Shown here piece after piece: positions 11,256 through 25,100 of a stretch of 64,000 nucleotides of DNA (its first letter is position 1; the number at the start of each line of letters is the position of its first letter). Both the position numbers and the translations under genes were made by a program. This DNA is from Acanthosoma haemorrhoidale (taxonomy: Eukaryota > Arthropoda > Insecta > Hemiptera > Acanthosomatidae): NCBI GenBank assembly GCA_930367205.1, contig OV884011.1, forward strand, positions 46,699,754 through 46,763,753. Reading direction: 5' to 3'. Below the pieces are notes generated by a model that searched no databases, was not told the DNA's origin, and worked only from the letters and a program-made list of their open reading frames with translations.

Positions 11256-12890
11256 CGGTAAATAAATCAATGTAACACTGATGCATCACACAAGCAAGGT
11301 TTCCGTTATTATTATTGATATTATATATAATTTATATATTAATTAATATTGTATATAATAATACTATTAATATATTATCTGCTGTTTAGTCCACAAAATC
11401 TCCCACATATATTACATATTATTATTCAGGAAGTCACTATTTTAATTTGATGCCCAACTCAAAATTAGAAGATTTTTGTTTTTTACATTATTAAGTAAAT
11501 AATTGATTAGTGACCCTTAATAACCTTTTATAGAAGTGGTTATATTTTTCAAGGCCTCCGTGTAAACTTTCACGTACCTATCTAAAAAACAACGAACCCC
11601 TAAAACTGACCCCGACAGTCTGAAATTTCAAAGCTAGATATACACAACAACACACCAGGCTGTGTTGTATATTTTAGTTGAGACATAATAACGGAAGGTA
11701 GTTCTCAAAAAAAAATCAAACATATTCCTACTATTGATTTTTTATTTACATAGAAAACCTGGCGAGGTAGTCCATGAGAGAAGGATTGTAATATTGGGCT
11801 TTTGTTTTTAACATTAAACATTGAAAGGGCTGGGATTTCTGGTGGAAAAAACATAGGTACTCAAGATAAAGGTGCTACAACCTAACTCCTGAATTGTGGA
11901 CATGAACATAAGCGAAAAAGTTTCCGGCTTTTTATTATTTAGGCTTTCTGAGATTGGTTCTGCCTATATACCGAACAGACGGGCGATTTCGTTAGTTCAC
12001 TGCAGTGATCCGATCGTTCACTGCGATGGCCCTATGATTGAGGATTCTACAGTTTTGTAGAAAATATCCTGTAAATAATAAAATAATTTACTATTCCTTC
12101 TTCGTTTGGTCTAGGCTTTAGCGAGTGCAAATCTTAAACCTAAAGCAAAAAAACTCCTAGATGTTTAAATTTGCAAATTTTCTAAACAAAATATTAGAAA
12201 AACTAATATGAAGGGACAATTAAAATAAATCACAAAATTACCTTTAATTTAAGTGATTAAAGCTCCTATTGACCATATTTTGAGGATGAATGAAAAAATA
12301 TACACCTATTTCCTATACACTGCTACGTTTGGCGAATGAGAAATTTTTATTTAAATATAGACGGATACTTCTGCGTATCGATACTTGTACATATATCTGA
12401 CATTCAGCTGTATCCGAATACATTACTCTCTAAGGCAATACATAAATGATATATCTTTTTTAAGGATACATATATCAGCTAATATATTTACCCGACTTGC
12501 CCACAAACACCACTCTGTTACACTCTAGTTGAATAATTAAAATATTTGAATTTTAGGGATGCCACGTAACTGTTCAACTATTGACCGATTTTATTTCTCT
12601 GTCAAATCATGAGCGTATTTGCATTCGCGTGAATTTATACTTTAATAATAATTTTCAATTGTCCCAATTGGAATCTAAACCCAAAGTAACTTATAATAAA
12701 TCAACGTGTCGATCAAAATGGAAGGGATTCATTTATATAAAATAGAAATTTGTAAAATATATTTTATTACTAATGTTTTACTGAAAGCTTAGGAACTTAG
12801 ATTGAAATTTAAATGATAGGAAGATTACAGAGATCGTACTAGTTTAACTATATAACTTATCTCTTACTGAAATACATAATTGGCTTCAAG
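11256..12890. other. AT-rich non-coding stretch
   Basis: Apart from the two 21-bp repeat units at 11990-12031, nothing recognisable was found. Long ATAT-type low-complexity tracts lie near 11310-11380. Confidence 0.4.
11990..12031 (-). repeat. Two units of a 21-bp repeat
   Basis: On the minus strand the units read GATCACTGCAGTGAACTAACG and GGCCATCGCAGTGAACGATCG. They match the 21-bp array at 14246-14386 in the opposite orientation, sharing the core GCAGTGAA(C/T)..ACG. Confidence 0.6.
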
Positions 12891-13410
12891 ATCAAGATGT
12901 GACTCCAAGTAAAACCTCAGCGTCTCATACGTCTTCCCAAGACCAGTCCCCCCGGGCAGTTGCCCACGACCAAGTCCTCTGCGGAGCAGATCTGCTATGG
13001 AAGTCCTTCCGCTGTCTCGACCCGCAGTGTACATCCTCTCTTCTTGGACCGTGTCTCTATCTCTACAACAGAAGGTTTTTTTCCTTTATGGACCTTTGTG
13101 TTTGTGTATACCTTTACACACCTTCTTGCGAATGGGCTATGCACACTCGGGCAACCCTAGCTGCTGAGTCCCATATCCCTTCTGGAACTTACTTTCGTTA
13201 CAGGTAAAAATGAAGAGTTGTAAACTGTCAAATCCTCCAACCGTTAAATGACACTCCGCAATACATGTGCAACTTCGCCTTCCGTCGGGGAAATCAGCCC
13301 GAACCCAAAACAGGGGGGCATGCCGACTTCTAGCCGTTTATGACGGTCAGCCTTTCTCCCACTTTTACAATCTCTGTCCCTTAACATTACTTTATGATTT
13401 TACATTACAT
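12890..13410. other. GC-richer patch, unidentified repeat or relic
   Basis: The stretch is more GC-rich than its neighbours and carries two overlapping plus-strand frames (12899-13207 and 12960-13160). Neither shows a recognisable domain, and their overlap in different frames argues against coding. A possible donor, TACAG|gtaaaa, lies at about 13204. I do not assign a function. Confidence 0.3.
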
Positions 13411-13534
13411 TCCCTATGTCGGATGTTGAACACATAACAACACACGATTTATATTTTTTGCTGGCGAAAAAATGGGAAGACAAAAAAATCATAGGTCCAA
13501 GAAATGAAAAAACAACTTAAATAACAAAGAAAAA

Positions 13535-13770
13535 ACCTATTGAAATCGGTTCTAACGACATTAAATTTCTATTGCTGCCTCTCAAAACTTCACACTTTAG
13601 ACCTTTGATTTTTTTTTTTGCTTCACCAACTTTAAATCGTCCTTACCTGCGGAGAAAGAAATAAAACTTTAAATCTTAAATAGCTTCTGATTTGGGACTT
13701 GAGAAATCGACAGTAAGCAAAACGTGTCAGACTTTTAATAAACTTAATTTTTTTCTATACGAGTATTTCC
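13535..13770. repeat. Interspersed repeat, copy related to 16768-17000
   Basis: This begins AACCTATTGAAATCGG and shares ordered blocks with 16768-17000, including ACATTAAA, CTCAAAAC, TCGTCCTTAC/TTGTCCTTAC, ACTTTA(A/T)ATCT and GGGACTTGAGAAAT/TTACTTGAGAAAT. A shorter partial match (GAACCTATTGAAATCG) starts near 14783. The family is unknown; no terminal repeats or coding sequence were found. Confidence 0.4.
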
Positions 13771-14245
13771 CATCATTCCAAACAATAACTAATGAGTACA
13801 TTTCCAGGTGATGTGGAATATACATTTACAATTCTAGTTCGATTGGACCATTTTTAGTCACTACTGTAACGTATAAGCTATTTGAAAGTTGAGCCTCTCC
13901 CTTCGGGCTCTGCAACTTAACCTTTTTTTAAGAAAGGTAAAATATTTTTTGCTAAAAAGATCTTTATTTGAAAAATTAACATTTGCTTGTGCAGTATTCT
14001 TAATAGGGATGAAACAATTCATTCATACTATATGTAAACAAATTATGCCTAATACTCACAATATGGTCATTCCATATTGTTGTAGAAACACCACAGACCT
14101 AAACTTCAAGAGTATCTTGCCGTTAGATTCCTTTCACCCTTGTTAAATCCTAACCCTATGGAAAAAGAACAGTCAATTATTATATATTATGTATAAACTG
14201 GATATTCCCTATAACACAATACTCCTTTTTTTTGCTCAATGGAAA

Positions 14246-14386
14246 GATCATTGCAATGAATAAAGGTATTACTGCAGTGAATTGACGGATTGTGGCATTG
14301 AATGAACGGATCTTTGGACTGAACTAGCGGGTCAACGCAGTGAATGAGCGGCTCGTTACAATGAACTAACGAATCGTGAATGAAAT
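14246..14386 (+). repeat. Degenerate 21-bp tandem array (~6.5 units)
   Basis: Successive units run at 14246, 14266, 14288, 14309, 14330, 14351 and 14372 with a spacing of about 21 bases. The consensus is close to GATCnTTGCAnTGAATGAACG. Units differ from each other by several bases, so the array is old. The same unit occurs inverted at 11990-12031. Confidence 0.7.
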
Positions 14387-16767
14387 GATCACTAAACTAA
14401 TGAAATACCCTGTCTCTGCGACATGTTGGGGGGGGGGATTAGTAGAACGCCATGGGCTATATAATGTAATAAACGGTTTGTTTTCTCTCTCGCAGAATTT
14501 AACTCCCCCCCCCCCCCTCTAATGTTTATCATTAACACAAACGTTTGTTTGTCACTTTTATAATCGTTCACTTATGGATCCTTTTTTCCATTTGAGGTCA
14601 AAGCTTTATTTAACATGAATTATGACCAAAATTGTTCTTTTTGAAAATCAATATGAACAAAATAAAGAAGGTACAAATTCACAAGAAAATATAAAAAGAT
14701 ATTTCTTCTTAAATTTCTTAAATAATTATTAATTGATGCACCAACAAAAAGTGTGAATAACTAAAAAAATTAATAGAAAAGAACCTATTGAAATCGTCTG
14801 AAACAACAATGAATAGCAGAATATGAATTTTGGAATATCATTTTTTTTGGGGGGGGGGGGGGAGAGAGAGATGCACCAGTTAACAGATAGGGACTTATTT
14901 GATTTTATTCACGTTTAATTTTTATTCACATGCTTACTATTAATATTTTTCAACTAAACAGACACTTTTTTGTTGAAGATACCCTTTAAAGTTTTGTCTG
15001 GATTAATTTTGATGTGGGGTTTAGTTGTTATGTTCATACACTTTTCAAGTTATTTAAATGTTAGTTTTAAAATCAATAAGGGCTGCTGCAAAGCCATATT
15101 AATGAGATAGAAAAACTTTAAATTAAAAAAAAAACACATAATTACTGGTTGAGTTGAAATGTACTTCAACATTGATTATTTCACATTTATCAGGAAATAG
15201 CCAATATTTTCTAATTTTAAGTGGGCAAAAGTTTGGGAGTTGATGTTGCATCCCAAAGAAGCCTATAAAATACATGTTTTTAATCAGCCAATCAGAAGGG
15301 ACCACAACAGACCACCAAACTTAACTTATTCAAATTTTAAAATCTAAATTCATAATAAAATTACTGTCCAATGGTCAGTTTTGTTGAAAATAGTACCAAG
15401 GAAATAATTTTAAAGGTAGCATTCCTATAGTCACAAAGTAATGAGCTGCTTTCAAAAATAAGTTTTAATTTACAAATAAATTTCAGGGGTGATACATAAC
15501 CAACTAAAATGTAATCCTTCATAACGTATTCTAGTTTTAAAAGTAGAGATAAATATAATCTTTAATTTCTGTAAAATTGATCGGGTCCCCCAGACGATTA
15601 CCATATTGATTAAGTCTTTGAAACTGCAATTACTTTTCATTGGAGTTCCAGAAATGTAATGTGAATGATTTTAATTTATTATATATACTAAATCCAAGTT
15701 CATTGATTGATCTACAAATGTGTTAGTGAATTCAAGAACAAATAGCCTCTAGTGATTCTACTTCTTATATCTCTAGCAACTGTTATTAAACTGTACTTCT
15801 GTACTTTAAACTCTGACAAACCCCCAGGACCGTTTGGAACAAAAATGACAGATATCTATGCTCAAGTTTTTGCTTTGAGTGTTTAAAGAAATACTCACTC
15901 AGAAATACTAACGCTGTTTACATCTGTAATGACATAGCTTTAATTATCAGCATTTTTTATTGATGCTGTTATATTTAATAAGTAATAAATAAATAAATAA
16001 TTCGAAAGATAAAGAAAGAAATATACAATTTCAACCATTGCATAAAAATAATCACATATAATTAAAAAAAATTACATAAATATACTGTTACCATATACCG
16101 TTACCTATTGATCACCTCTGGAACACGTATACTGGGTAGTATACTGGCCAGCAGGATAAATGGTCAAATGATGGAATGTTGATTAAGATAAAGTATAGTA
16201 AATGTTTTAGATTTTACAATTCATATAATCAATCAGTATTGAGTACAATAGGTATTCACTATTTTCATTTTTGGCGGACTGAGTGGCTCAAGAAACACCG
16301 AATTCCATCTTGTTTATTCTAACCTGAATTATAATGCATATGTCAACTTGGATAGACACATACTCCATTCAGATAATTTTTAAAGCAGGACGAGCATGAT
16401 TAAATCTTAATTTTCAAATAAGCAGTTGCTCATTGTGTTATTTAGATGTCCTTGAAGATACAGTGAATTTAATTTGGTGGTTAGTGAATTTTCTTATTTT
16501 GCTTCCTAGAAAAAATATATTCACTTTCAGTGAAATTGCTGGAATGTTAAATGGCTTATACTACATCTTAGAATAGCAATCAGATATAGAAATTAAATAG
16601 TCAGAGAGTTTACCTACAGTTCATGATTACTGACTGATCTGGGAATTAATTGCATCACCATTTTTTTCTCTTATTTTTTATCAAAAAAACTTTTATTTTT
16701 AAGCCACCTCAGGCCACCTTTGCCTTATCATCAAATAAAAAAGTTGTAATAGCTACAATACAAACCT

Positions 16768-17000
16768 ATTAAAACCATCTCGATACACATTAAACGCACG
16801 ATTTCTGCTCTTAAATCTCAAAACATTAAACTATGAGATATTTTTGAAATGCTTTTTTCATTACAGTATTTGATTTGTCCTTACTTCGGAAAACAAATCA
16901 TAACTTTATATCTCAAAAAGTTTCTAAGATGAGATGTTACTTGAGAAATATTCAACGATATCTAAATCTTTTTAGCAACTTTATTTTAAGTTTAATTTGT
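16768..17000. repeat. Interspersed repeat, second copy
   Basis: This is the direct-orientation partner of the repeat at 13535-13770, sharing blocks from AACCTATT through GTCCTTAC to ACTTGAGAAAT. Divergence is high, so it is an old family of unknown type. Confidence 0.4.
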
Positions 17001-20000
17001 TTTCATACTTCCTGTTTTTAACCAATGCCAAATCAGGCGTTTTGGAAAATATGTTTAAAATTTTAGATAGATGCAATTTGTAGGACCATTATCAAAAGGC
17101 ACACATACATAGGATAAAAAGAACATCCTTCAAGCCTTCCAGCTCGGGAATTATATGACTTAAGTATCACACCATAGTGAATATAAAACATGAATCAGAC
17201 AACTGTTGGTTTTATGCCGAATCTCTTTGATCTTGTGATTGATTTAAAACTAATAATAATATTGGGCATAATAGGTATAAGAAATAAATTTATCTGACTT
17301 CATATAAATAATTTTAATGTTTAGTATCAGTTAAATAAATATTTTTAATAAAGAAATAACTATTTACAAAACAATATTATTTGGTATACAGATTAAGAGT
17401 ACTAGTTTGTTTTAAATTAATTTATATAGCTACATGTTCAATAAATTATAAATGTTTATCATTAATAAATATATTATGTCATAAAATTACTTATTATTCT
17501 GTGTGTATATATGTATATATAACAAATTTGCAAAAATAAATTTTGTACATTTAAATTAGTGAAAATATAAGCTGATTTTTCTAAACCTATGTTAATTATT
17601 AAGGCATTAACATTATTTTCTTTTTCTTTTTTTTTAAAGTATGTACGTATTTATTTTTATATATCCATTTTTGCATAAACAACGGTAACTCACAGTTGAT
17701 ATTGATTCTTATTTTTTAAATATAAAGAATATTTTTGCTTACTGATCATTTGTGAGAGAATATTTCATCAGCCCTCAACATTAAAAGTATATATATTAAA
17801 TTTAAACTTTGAAATAATAAAATTTAAATATCAACAACAGATTTAATGGACTAGTTTCGCATATAAAATTAATATCGTAAAAAAAAAAGACAAAATTACA
17901 GCCAAATTATTTTCACTTATTTGTTCTTAACAAACAATAGGTTACTAGAAAGGAAATTTATTTAAATGAGCACATTTGCATATAGATATATTTTTTTAGT
18001 TAATTGCCAAACATTTTTTTTTTTCTTACAATAAATAAATTATTACCTTTGTAGAATTACAAAATGGAACATATTGTAACGAACCCTGTTTTTCTTGACT
18101 ACACGAGTACCAATTTGATGTTAGCTTGCATCAATAAAATAAGTAGGTAAAAATAAACAAAATTGTTTTGATAACATATGTACCATTTATGTTGTATTGA
18201 TGTTTTCAAAAAATATATTTTGAAAAAGGGCTATTATTTTCTCATGCACAAAATTATTATTAGGACGTGAAGCAGGTTTCAGACCTCCCTCAAAAATTTA
18301 GGGAAATGGAAGATCATTGCATTATTAACATAAATGGATTAAAATAATAATCAACAAACACGGAAAGCATAATACGGAAGTTGATGGTTTGATATGGTCC
18401 ATTAGCAACTTCAACAGCTAAACTTAAGTTTCTTTAATAATTTTTTTAACAACAATGATAAGGATAATTTTAAATTAATACAATAACATATAAGTGTGTC
18501 AGTAATTTCATAAACAAAAATCAGAAGAATAATTCAAATATAAGTTTTTGCAAGTGTCACTATCGCTTCTCTGTTGTATGCTTTGAAATATAATTTTAGC
18601 TTATATCAAACTTTAAAGTTAAACTCGAAATTTAATATTATATTTCCCCCAGCACATATGCCAATTTTATTTTCAGTAGCCTTTCAGACCAACCAAATAT
18701 TCTCAATATTTTTTTTTTTATTTTTGCATGGATAACTTTTGCATAAATAAATAAAAAAATCAAAGTAACGACAAATAAATAATAGAAATAAAGCAATTTT
18801 TAAAACAACAAATTAACAATAAAAAAAAATCTGAATCACAGAAGCAGAGTAGTAAAAACTGAAAATTGTAACAACATAAATGAAGGAATGTAGTTTAAAT
18901 TCACAATTCTGAACCCGAAAGATAATAAATTACATTATATGTACAATAACAATATATTAAAAATAGCAATTAACTTAAATTAAATTTACTTCAATAATAG
19001 TAAACGTAATATTTGGTATGATATATATAGTACATTTTAATTTCTAAAATAATTTTTAAAGAAATAATAATTTTATAAATGCAATGATTGAAAAAAAAAT
19101 GACTTAAGCCTAAACAATGGCAAGAAATATTTAATTATAAATGATTTAAAAAAATATTTTTTAAGTTATGTAAATTTAACAGATCAAAATGAGTAAATTA
19201 CATTTAAATTGAAGGAACCATTTTCATAATCTTGGTAGGGAAGCACTGTAAGTCCAATGATGAAAAAACCTTAAAGTTCCATTATAAAAATCCAAAGCAC
19301 CAGATAGATAAATTTGTCCGTTTTAATATGGCAAAGTATTTGTGAAAAACAAAGCAAGCTATCTTTTTTTTTCTTCAGTTATAAGCCGGAAAACGTTCTA
19401 AGAATAAATTATGAAGATGGGTATGTGCCTTACGATCTAAACATCTTAAAATATAATGGAATGGCATTCTAATTGAAATCATTCAATTGTATCACATAGG
19501 CAAAGATCATGAAGTATATTCATTTTTATACCTTAATACAAAGTAGTTCATTTTTCATCAGATCATTTTAGGAAATAAACAATTTAATTATGTAATGAAT
19601 AGATTATCATCTTTACAGGATAACAAAATGAGCTTTGCCCATGGCATCTATTTAAAAAATTGTCTTAAAAACTTACAATTTGTACCATTATCCCACTGAA
19701 TTTATCTTATACGCCAAAGCACTATTTTCTAGTTATTTGTGGATGAAGTATGTGTTGCATATTTTAAGTTTACTAAATTATTATTTTGTTTGTTACTGAG
19801 CAAAAGTATAAATATCTGCTTAATTAGAAAACTTAAAAAATAATTGTTATAAAACTATTTTTAATAAATTTGTTTTTACTTTTTTTGTTTTGTTTTTTAT
19901 CACAATTAGAGGGATTAGAGCATAAAGCAGGCCAGCTGCATATTTAAATTATAACTCATCCATACACTAGTTAAATTTTCAATCTGCGTAATTCAACTGC

Positions 20001-20039
20001 TTAAAACTATATTATTGTTAAACTAATTATTAAAATAAA

Positions 20040-22175
20040 CTAATCATTAATTACGTAATCCATAGTTTTAATAAACTCAATAGCAGAACAGAACTGAGTC
20101 CAATAATACTCTTCTTCTCCTTCTATTTTACTCCCATAAAAACTGGTAATGTATTCAACTGTACTCAGCAAAGATGGTGGATTTGCCTAAAAAATAAAAT
20201 TGAACCATTAATAAATTTTTACTTCATAGCAATGTTCATAGATTCGATGAAATATCAACAACTTAGTTTTTTTTCTGATTGTTTACTAACCAATTAATTA
20301 AGTTCAAGTATAACAAAATCCATACCATAATGATAACATAAACCAACACTGGGATCAAATCATCCGCAGCTGGTACGCTGGCCAAAGAAAGCAAATTTAT
20401 TATCGTGGCTATAGTTCGAAGAACGCACTGCAATTTATCTCTAGGGCTTCTGTATGCTGCCAACTCACTGATTTCTGCTTGAGCACTCAGCCACGGGACT
20501 TCACAGTGAAATGCCTGATAAAAAAAATCTCTGTTATTAAAATCATAAATAAAAAGAAATATTCTTGTTGTACACAGTGTAGAGCGTGGGTAGTGGGTAA
20601 GTACCCTTCATGACTCCAGTGAAGACAAACCTACTTCAGTTTGTCAAAAAGATAATTTGTCTGGGTCATTTTACAGATAATATAGCTGAGTAAAAAATTA
20701 AGCCAAAGGACATTTCTTACAATTTTTTTTGAACAGTATTGGTTTAGGATAGCTACAGAAACTAATTCTATCTACATCACTAGCAATGGTTTTTTTAAAC
20801 CATATTCTAGAAAATGTTGTGATCTCCATAATTTTTGGATTTTCCCATGTTTTAGTCGATAACTTCGTGAGAAAGAACTCCAAAAAAAACTTACCAAAAA
20901 AAGAAACTAGTCTCGTTAGAGATAATAAAAATTGGAAAAATTTCTTACTTTAGGGATACGAAGATCTTTGTGGTCAGGAGTGATCACTTTGGCCAACTTT
21001 GCTATATGTTCTTGAAGTACTCTATTAAACAAAAAAGCATAGAAACATTATAAAATAAATAACAATTACTTTAAGAATTTAAAATAAGACAATGACTTAC
21101 TCATCTCGAGATATGTCCCCATCGCCATTTGGATACATTGCATGGGAGTATACTCGGCTGCATAGCGATCTTTCGAATGCTCTCCTAACTTTCCTCACTT
21201 CATCCATACTCCCACCTTACAAAACAAAATTAGTCAAACAATTAAGATCAAAAATAGTAATAATAATCAAACAAATGAGTGACACTATAGGCTTTGCTTC
21301 AAACTAATATTTATTTTATTTTCATATAAATAAATTTGGGTGCACAAGTCAAAAAATTATTTATCTTATCTTGTTGGACAGAAACACGTTAGGGATGTTA
21401 TATTGAAGGTTATTCAATCAAAAATCCCAATTTGCAAAAATGTAACATAAGTAGACTGTTATTCTACTAAACCCTTCAATACAAACTAACCTATAAAACT
21501 ATGCATGTGATGTTCCACAATAAAGCACACACTAAAAATAACTTTACCTTGCCAATTAGGATCTCTCTCCATGTCGGTACTCAGTGATACAAGAAAAGTC
21601 TCTAGAAGATCACTCTTCTCATCGTTGAGGCTAGCCACTTGGAATTCGGATATAAAATCTGAGATCTGAGCTTCTCTTTTTTCGAGAAAAAGACGGACAC
21701 ACAACGAAACCAGATAGTCTGAGACGACACGTTTGTCATTATTCACTCTTGCCAATAACCTAAAACCAACCAATAAATTGAAAAGAAGATAAAGAAAAGT
21801 TAAACTCTACTAAAAAACTGTTTGGTAGTAGTTACCTCTCTAAGTGTGCCAAAGTAGCTAAAAGAGACTGTTGACATTTGACAAAATAAGAAATATAAGG
21901 CACTCGACTTTTGTAATCTTCTTTGAGAGATTCAAAAACCTTCTGGCATCTGTAATTAACAGACATATTAACATTTAAAAATTTAAATTAAATTAATAAA
22001 TGATAAACAAAATAATGATTTATTCCACTTACTGCCTGGCATCTAACATTTTAACACATCTAATAGTCTCATATAGTTGAGGAACAAGATTTCTGTCCTG
22101 AAGATTGATTGCTTCTGCCAATTGCAGTTGAAGGAATGCAACTAATTCATTCTCTTTTTGAGCCCAAGCTTGTCG
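20040..22175 (-). CDS. GAPVD1: GAPVD1 C-terminal part, VPS9 Rab-GEF exons
   Basis: The last seven exons encode a helical lead-in ([20 protein letters not shown], then [19 protein letters not shown]) and the VPS9 catalytic domain, roughly residues 1270-1446. VPS9 landmarks include LPIPK-like LRIPK, then [44 protein letters not shown] with the Asp and Pro at about 1386-1390, and YITSF near 1410. The Asp and the Tyr correspond to residues needed for nucleotide exchange on Rab5 in VPS9 proteins. The protein ends TMDYVIND followed by TAG at 20042-20040. All splice phases fit; no damage is seen. Confidence 0.94.
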
Positions 22176-25100
22176 CTGAAACCAAAATATAAAAAAAAAA
22201 CAAGTAAGTATTCTGGATGAACCAAACGTCTGTTAAAATGTTAAATATAAGGAGTTAATAAGTGTTGCCCAAATGAGTTGGGTGGTGCAAATTGGGCCCA
22301 AATGCCTCCGGTACTGTGCCTATCTCCTATCTGGAGTGTATTAGATTCAAACAAAATTTGAATTTGCCTGAGCCATGGCTCAGGGCTGTTGCTGTCTCTC
22401 CGTGTTAGCTAGCTATAGGTCAATATGAAGGTAATTAAAGATAAATACTTTGGATACTCACTGCCAGTAAGAAAATATTTTTTATTTATTGCCTTCTATA
22501 AGGGTACTTTTAAATTCATTAATATGGGATCCCGATAGACTCGAGCATTTTGCATCACTACACTGAATCTGAATGGTTATATTTCTACAAACTGCAATGT
22601 TTGCTTGGTGTCTTCCTCCACCAAATCTTATCCCTCAAAACTCCATCAAACATACTTTAATGTTAATTTTAAGGGGGTTTCAGTTGTCATACTGGACTAT
22701 AATTTATGAATAATTGTTGGTATTAATCCTATATTTTATTTCATGGTTACACCAGTTTCTATTTATTACTTTTCATTAATTATTACACTGGATTTGTAAA
22801 GCTAGTTTAAGATTAGTGACAAGTCTGTTTATCCAGTTTGATTAGATGTTACTATAGTGATAAGGAGTATTTTAGAAGAAGTTAAAATAAACTATAAAAA
22901 AGTTTGTTTAATCTAAACAAGCATAAATAATAAAGTGTGATGTGTCATTAAGTCAGTTGAGAAGATATGATGATATAGCTTGAGAAGAGAGACGGAGGAC
23001 ACATAGCGGATCGCTTTGCAATTTTAAATGAGATATTTACTGTATTGAAGATAATCGATGCAATTTAGGCATGAGGGGTCCTCCTAACTTACAAGTTAGA
23101 AAATCACACAACAGTTTTAATGGTAAGAAGAATGCAGACAACTTATTAGCATCTCATCAAGCAGTAATATATTATTACATTCTTTATTGATATCGTAATT
23201 TTATTTTTATTCTTTATCTTTAAATTTTTCTTAATATTTATCCTCTAAGGTTTTTTTAGGTTCTACTAACAAAAATAATCTGGCAAAAGTTGAATTTAAT
23301 TACAAATAAACAAAAAAAACTTATATTAATTATACTTGTCTATTTTTTTCTTTTCTTTTTCTTCTTCAATGGTCTTCTTTATTTAATCAAAATTAACACT
23401 TCTTCCTGGTGCAATTTCTCTTCTGTTCCGCTTCAAGTTCAAACAACAAATAACTTACAGAACTTTTTATTTCATCACTTTACTCAGATACATATATCAC
23501 TGGCTGATCCCAAAACTAGAGTGACGCTATCGCTCCCGCTCCGTTGTTATTTTGTAACATCGTTCCTTTTTTTAGCTCGCCTTCTTGATATATGATTTGA
23601 ATAACGCCCTTTTTATTTTATTCTTGATATATAAAGTTTATATATCAAATATCACAACAATACATTTGGAAGTCATGAACAAAACAGGAGACAATTTAAA
23701 CTATAAAAAATCACCATTCCCTTCAGAAAGTATCTTAAATAGAAACAATATGTAAGTGTAATTCGCAAATGTTTTGTTGTCAAGACCTAACCCTAAGAGA
23801 TTAAAAGTAATAAATAATTATAGTCAATATTAATTAAATGTAAATTCTTCACTAATTTATTTTCTTTTTGAAAAACCTGCTCATATTAAAATACATATTT
23901 TCTAAATATAACGAAAAAGTTATAATATATAACCCCCTTAAACTCAAATCCTCCATCCACAACTGCAGCACTAAGTGATCCTCAATTAGGTTCTGAGAAA
24001 AAGCGAGATTTTCAACAAAATAAAAAAGACACCTTTTAAGTAAATTATTTAAGTTTTAATGAAACCCGAATAGCCTATGGAGGTTAAGTGTTTGGCACTA
24101 ATAAGCAAGCTAGAAAGCAAGTTTTATTTCCAGAGTTGCAGGTCAGACCTAGAGACAGCAACCGAACTCTCCCCATTTCACCTGTCGGTAAAGTAAATTA
24201 CTGCTATACCCTATAAAAGACACCTAGTCAAGTTGGTTTCAGGGGGCGGGCTTTCAACTCAGAGGGCGGGCCAGAGCCTCCAGAGGGCAATCCTCCTGTC
24301 AGACCTCAGCATCTCTCTCATGGTAGAAGAAGTACAGAATATTAAGCAAGTATAACCGGACAATGTTTAGGCATCTGCCAACTGTGCTGGTTGCTAAAAA
24401 CTCACTAGTACTACAAAAGATCAATGAGTTTCAGCCAAAAAGGTGATAGTGGATCAGTTAGTTTGACTATTTGCCATGATTTTCAATATGCTAATCCTAG
24501 ACAGCAATACGCTAACCCCAGACAGCAATATGCTAACCCCAGACAGCAATATGCTAGCCCCAGACAGCAATACGCTAACCCCAGACAGCAATAAGCTATC
24601 CTGACTATTGCATTCTCCATAATTACCTCCATAATTTGCTTATTGCTTAATGATTGACATCTGATATGCAATGTTAAACAAATTATACATATATCATAAG
24701 ACATTACCATAGGAAGTGACTCTGGAAGTTGATAAATCTCACTGTTACTGAGCACCAACCGGAGCTTTTTTTTTGCATCTTCAAATATATCATAAGCCGA
24801 AACGGGTTCTCTTGGCACTCCAGGTTGAGGGCCTTCTCTCGGAGAAACACTCTCTTTTCCTTTTGCCTCGTTTGAGTTTCCTTTGCCACGATACTTGGCA
24901 AGGATATCCTCAGATGAATCTGCAATGATGTTTCATATGTTTTCAATAAATACAGATTATCAAAATAAGATGTTTATCTCTTAACAATTTTAATATATAG
25001 GGACTAAAAATCAATCTAACCTATTTTTGATGTCCTTGCCTCCTCGGATAGGCCTCTTCTCAGCCTCAATGATGCTACTGCTTCTAAGTCGCCAACAGTT

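Larger units (their letters stand above)
13411..20039. other. AT-rich intergenic DNA downstream of GAPVD1
   Basis: Apart from the repeats listed separately, this holds only AT-rich sequence. No exon chain or recognisable protein was found on either strand. Homopolymer runs include C/G runs near 14429, 14505 and 14850. The part just below 20040 should include the 3' untranslated region of GAPVD1 (minus strand), but several AATAAA-like signals exist and I cannot choose the polyadenylation site. Confidence 0.45.

Noticed and set aside
12899..13207. 102-codon plus-strand frame
   Set aside because: A second frame overlaps it in another register and neither shows domain features.
14429..14870. G/C homopolymer runs as CRISPR or structured repeats
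   Set aside because: They are simple homopolymer tracts, with no repeat-spacer pattern anywhere in the window.
23290..23595. 101-codon frame in a GAPVD1 intron
   Set aside because: It lies on the opposite strand inside an intron, is hydrophobic from T-rich DNA, and has no family match.
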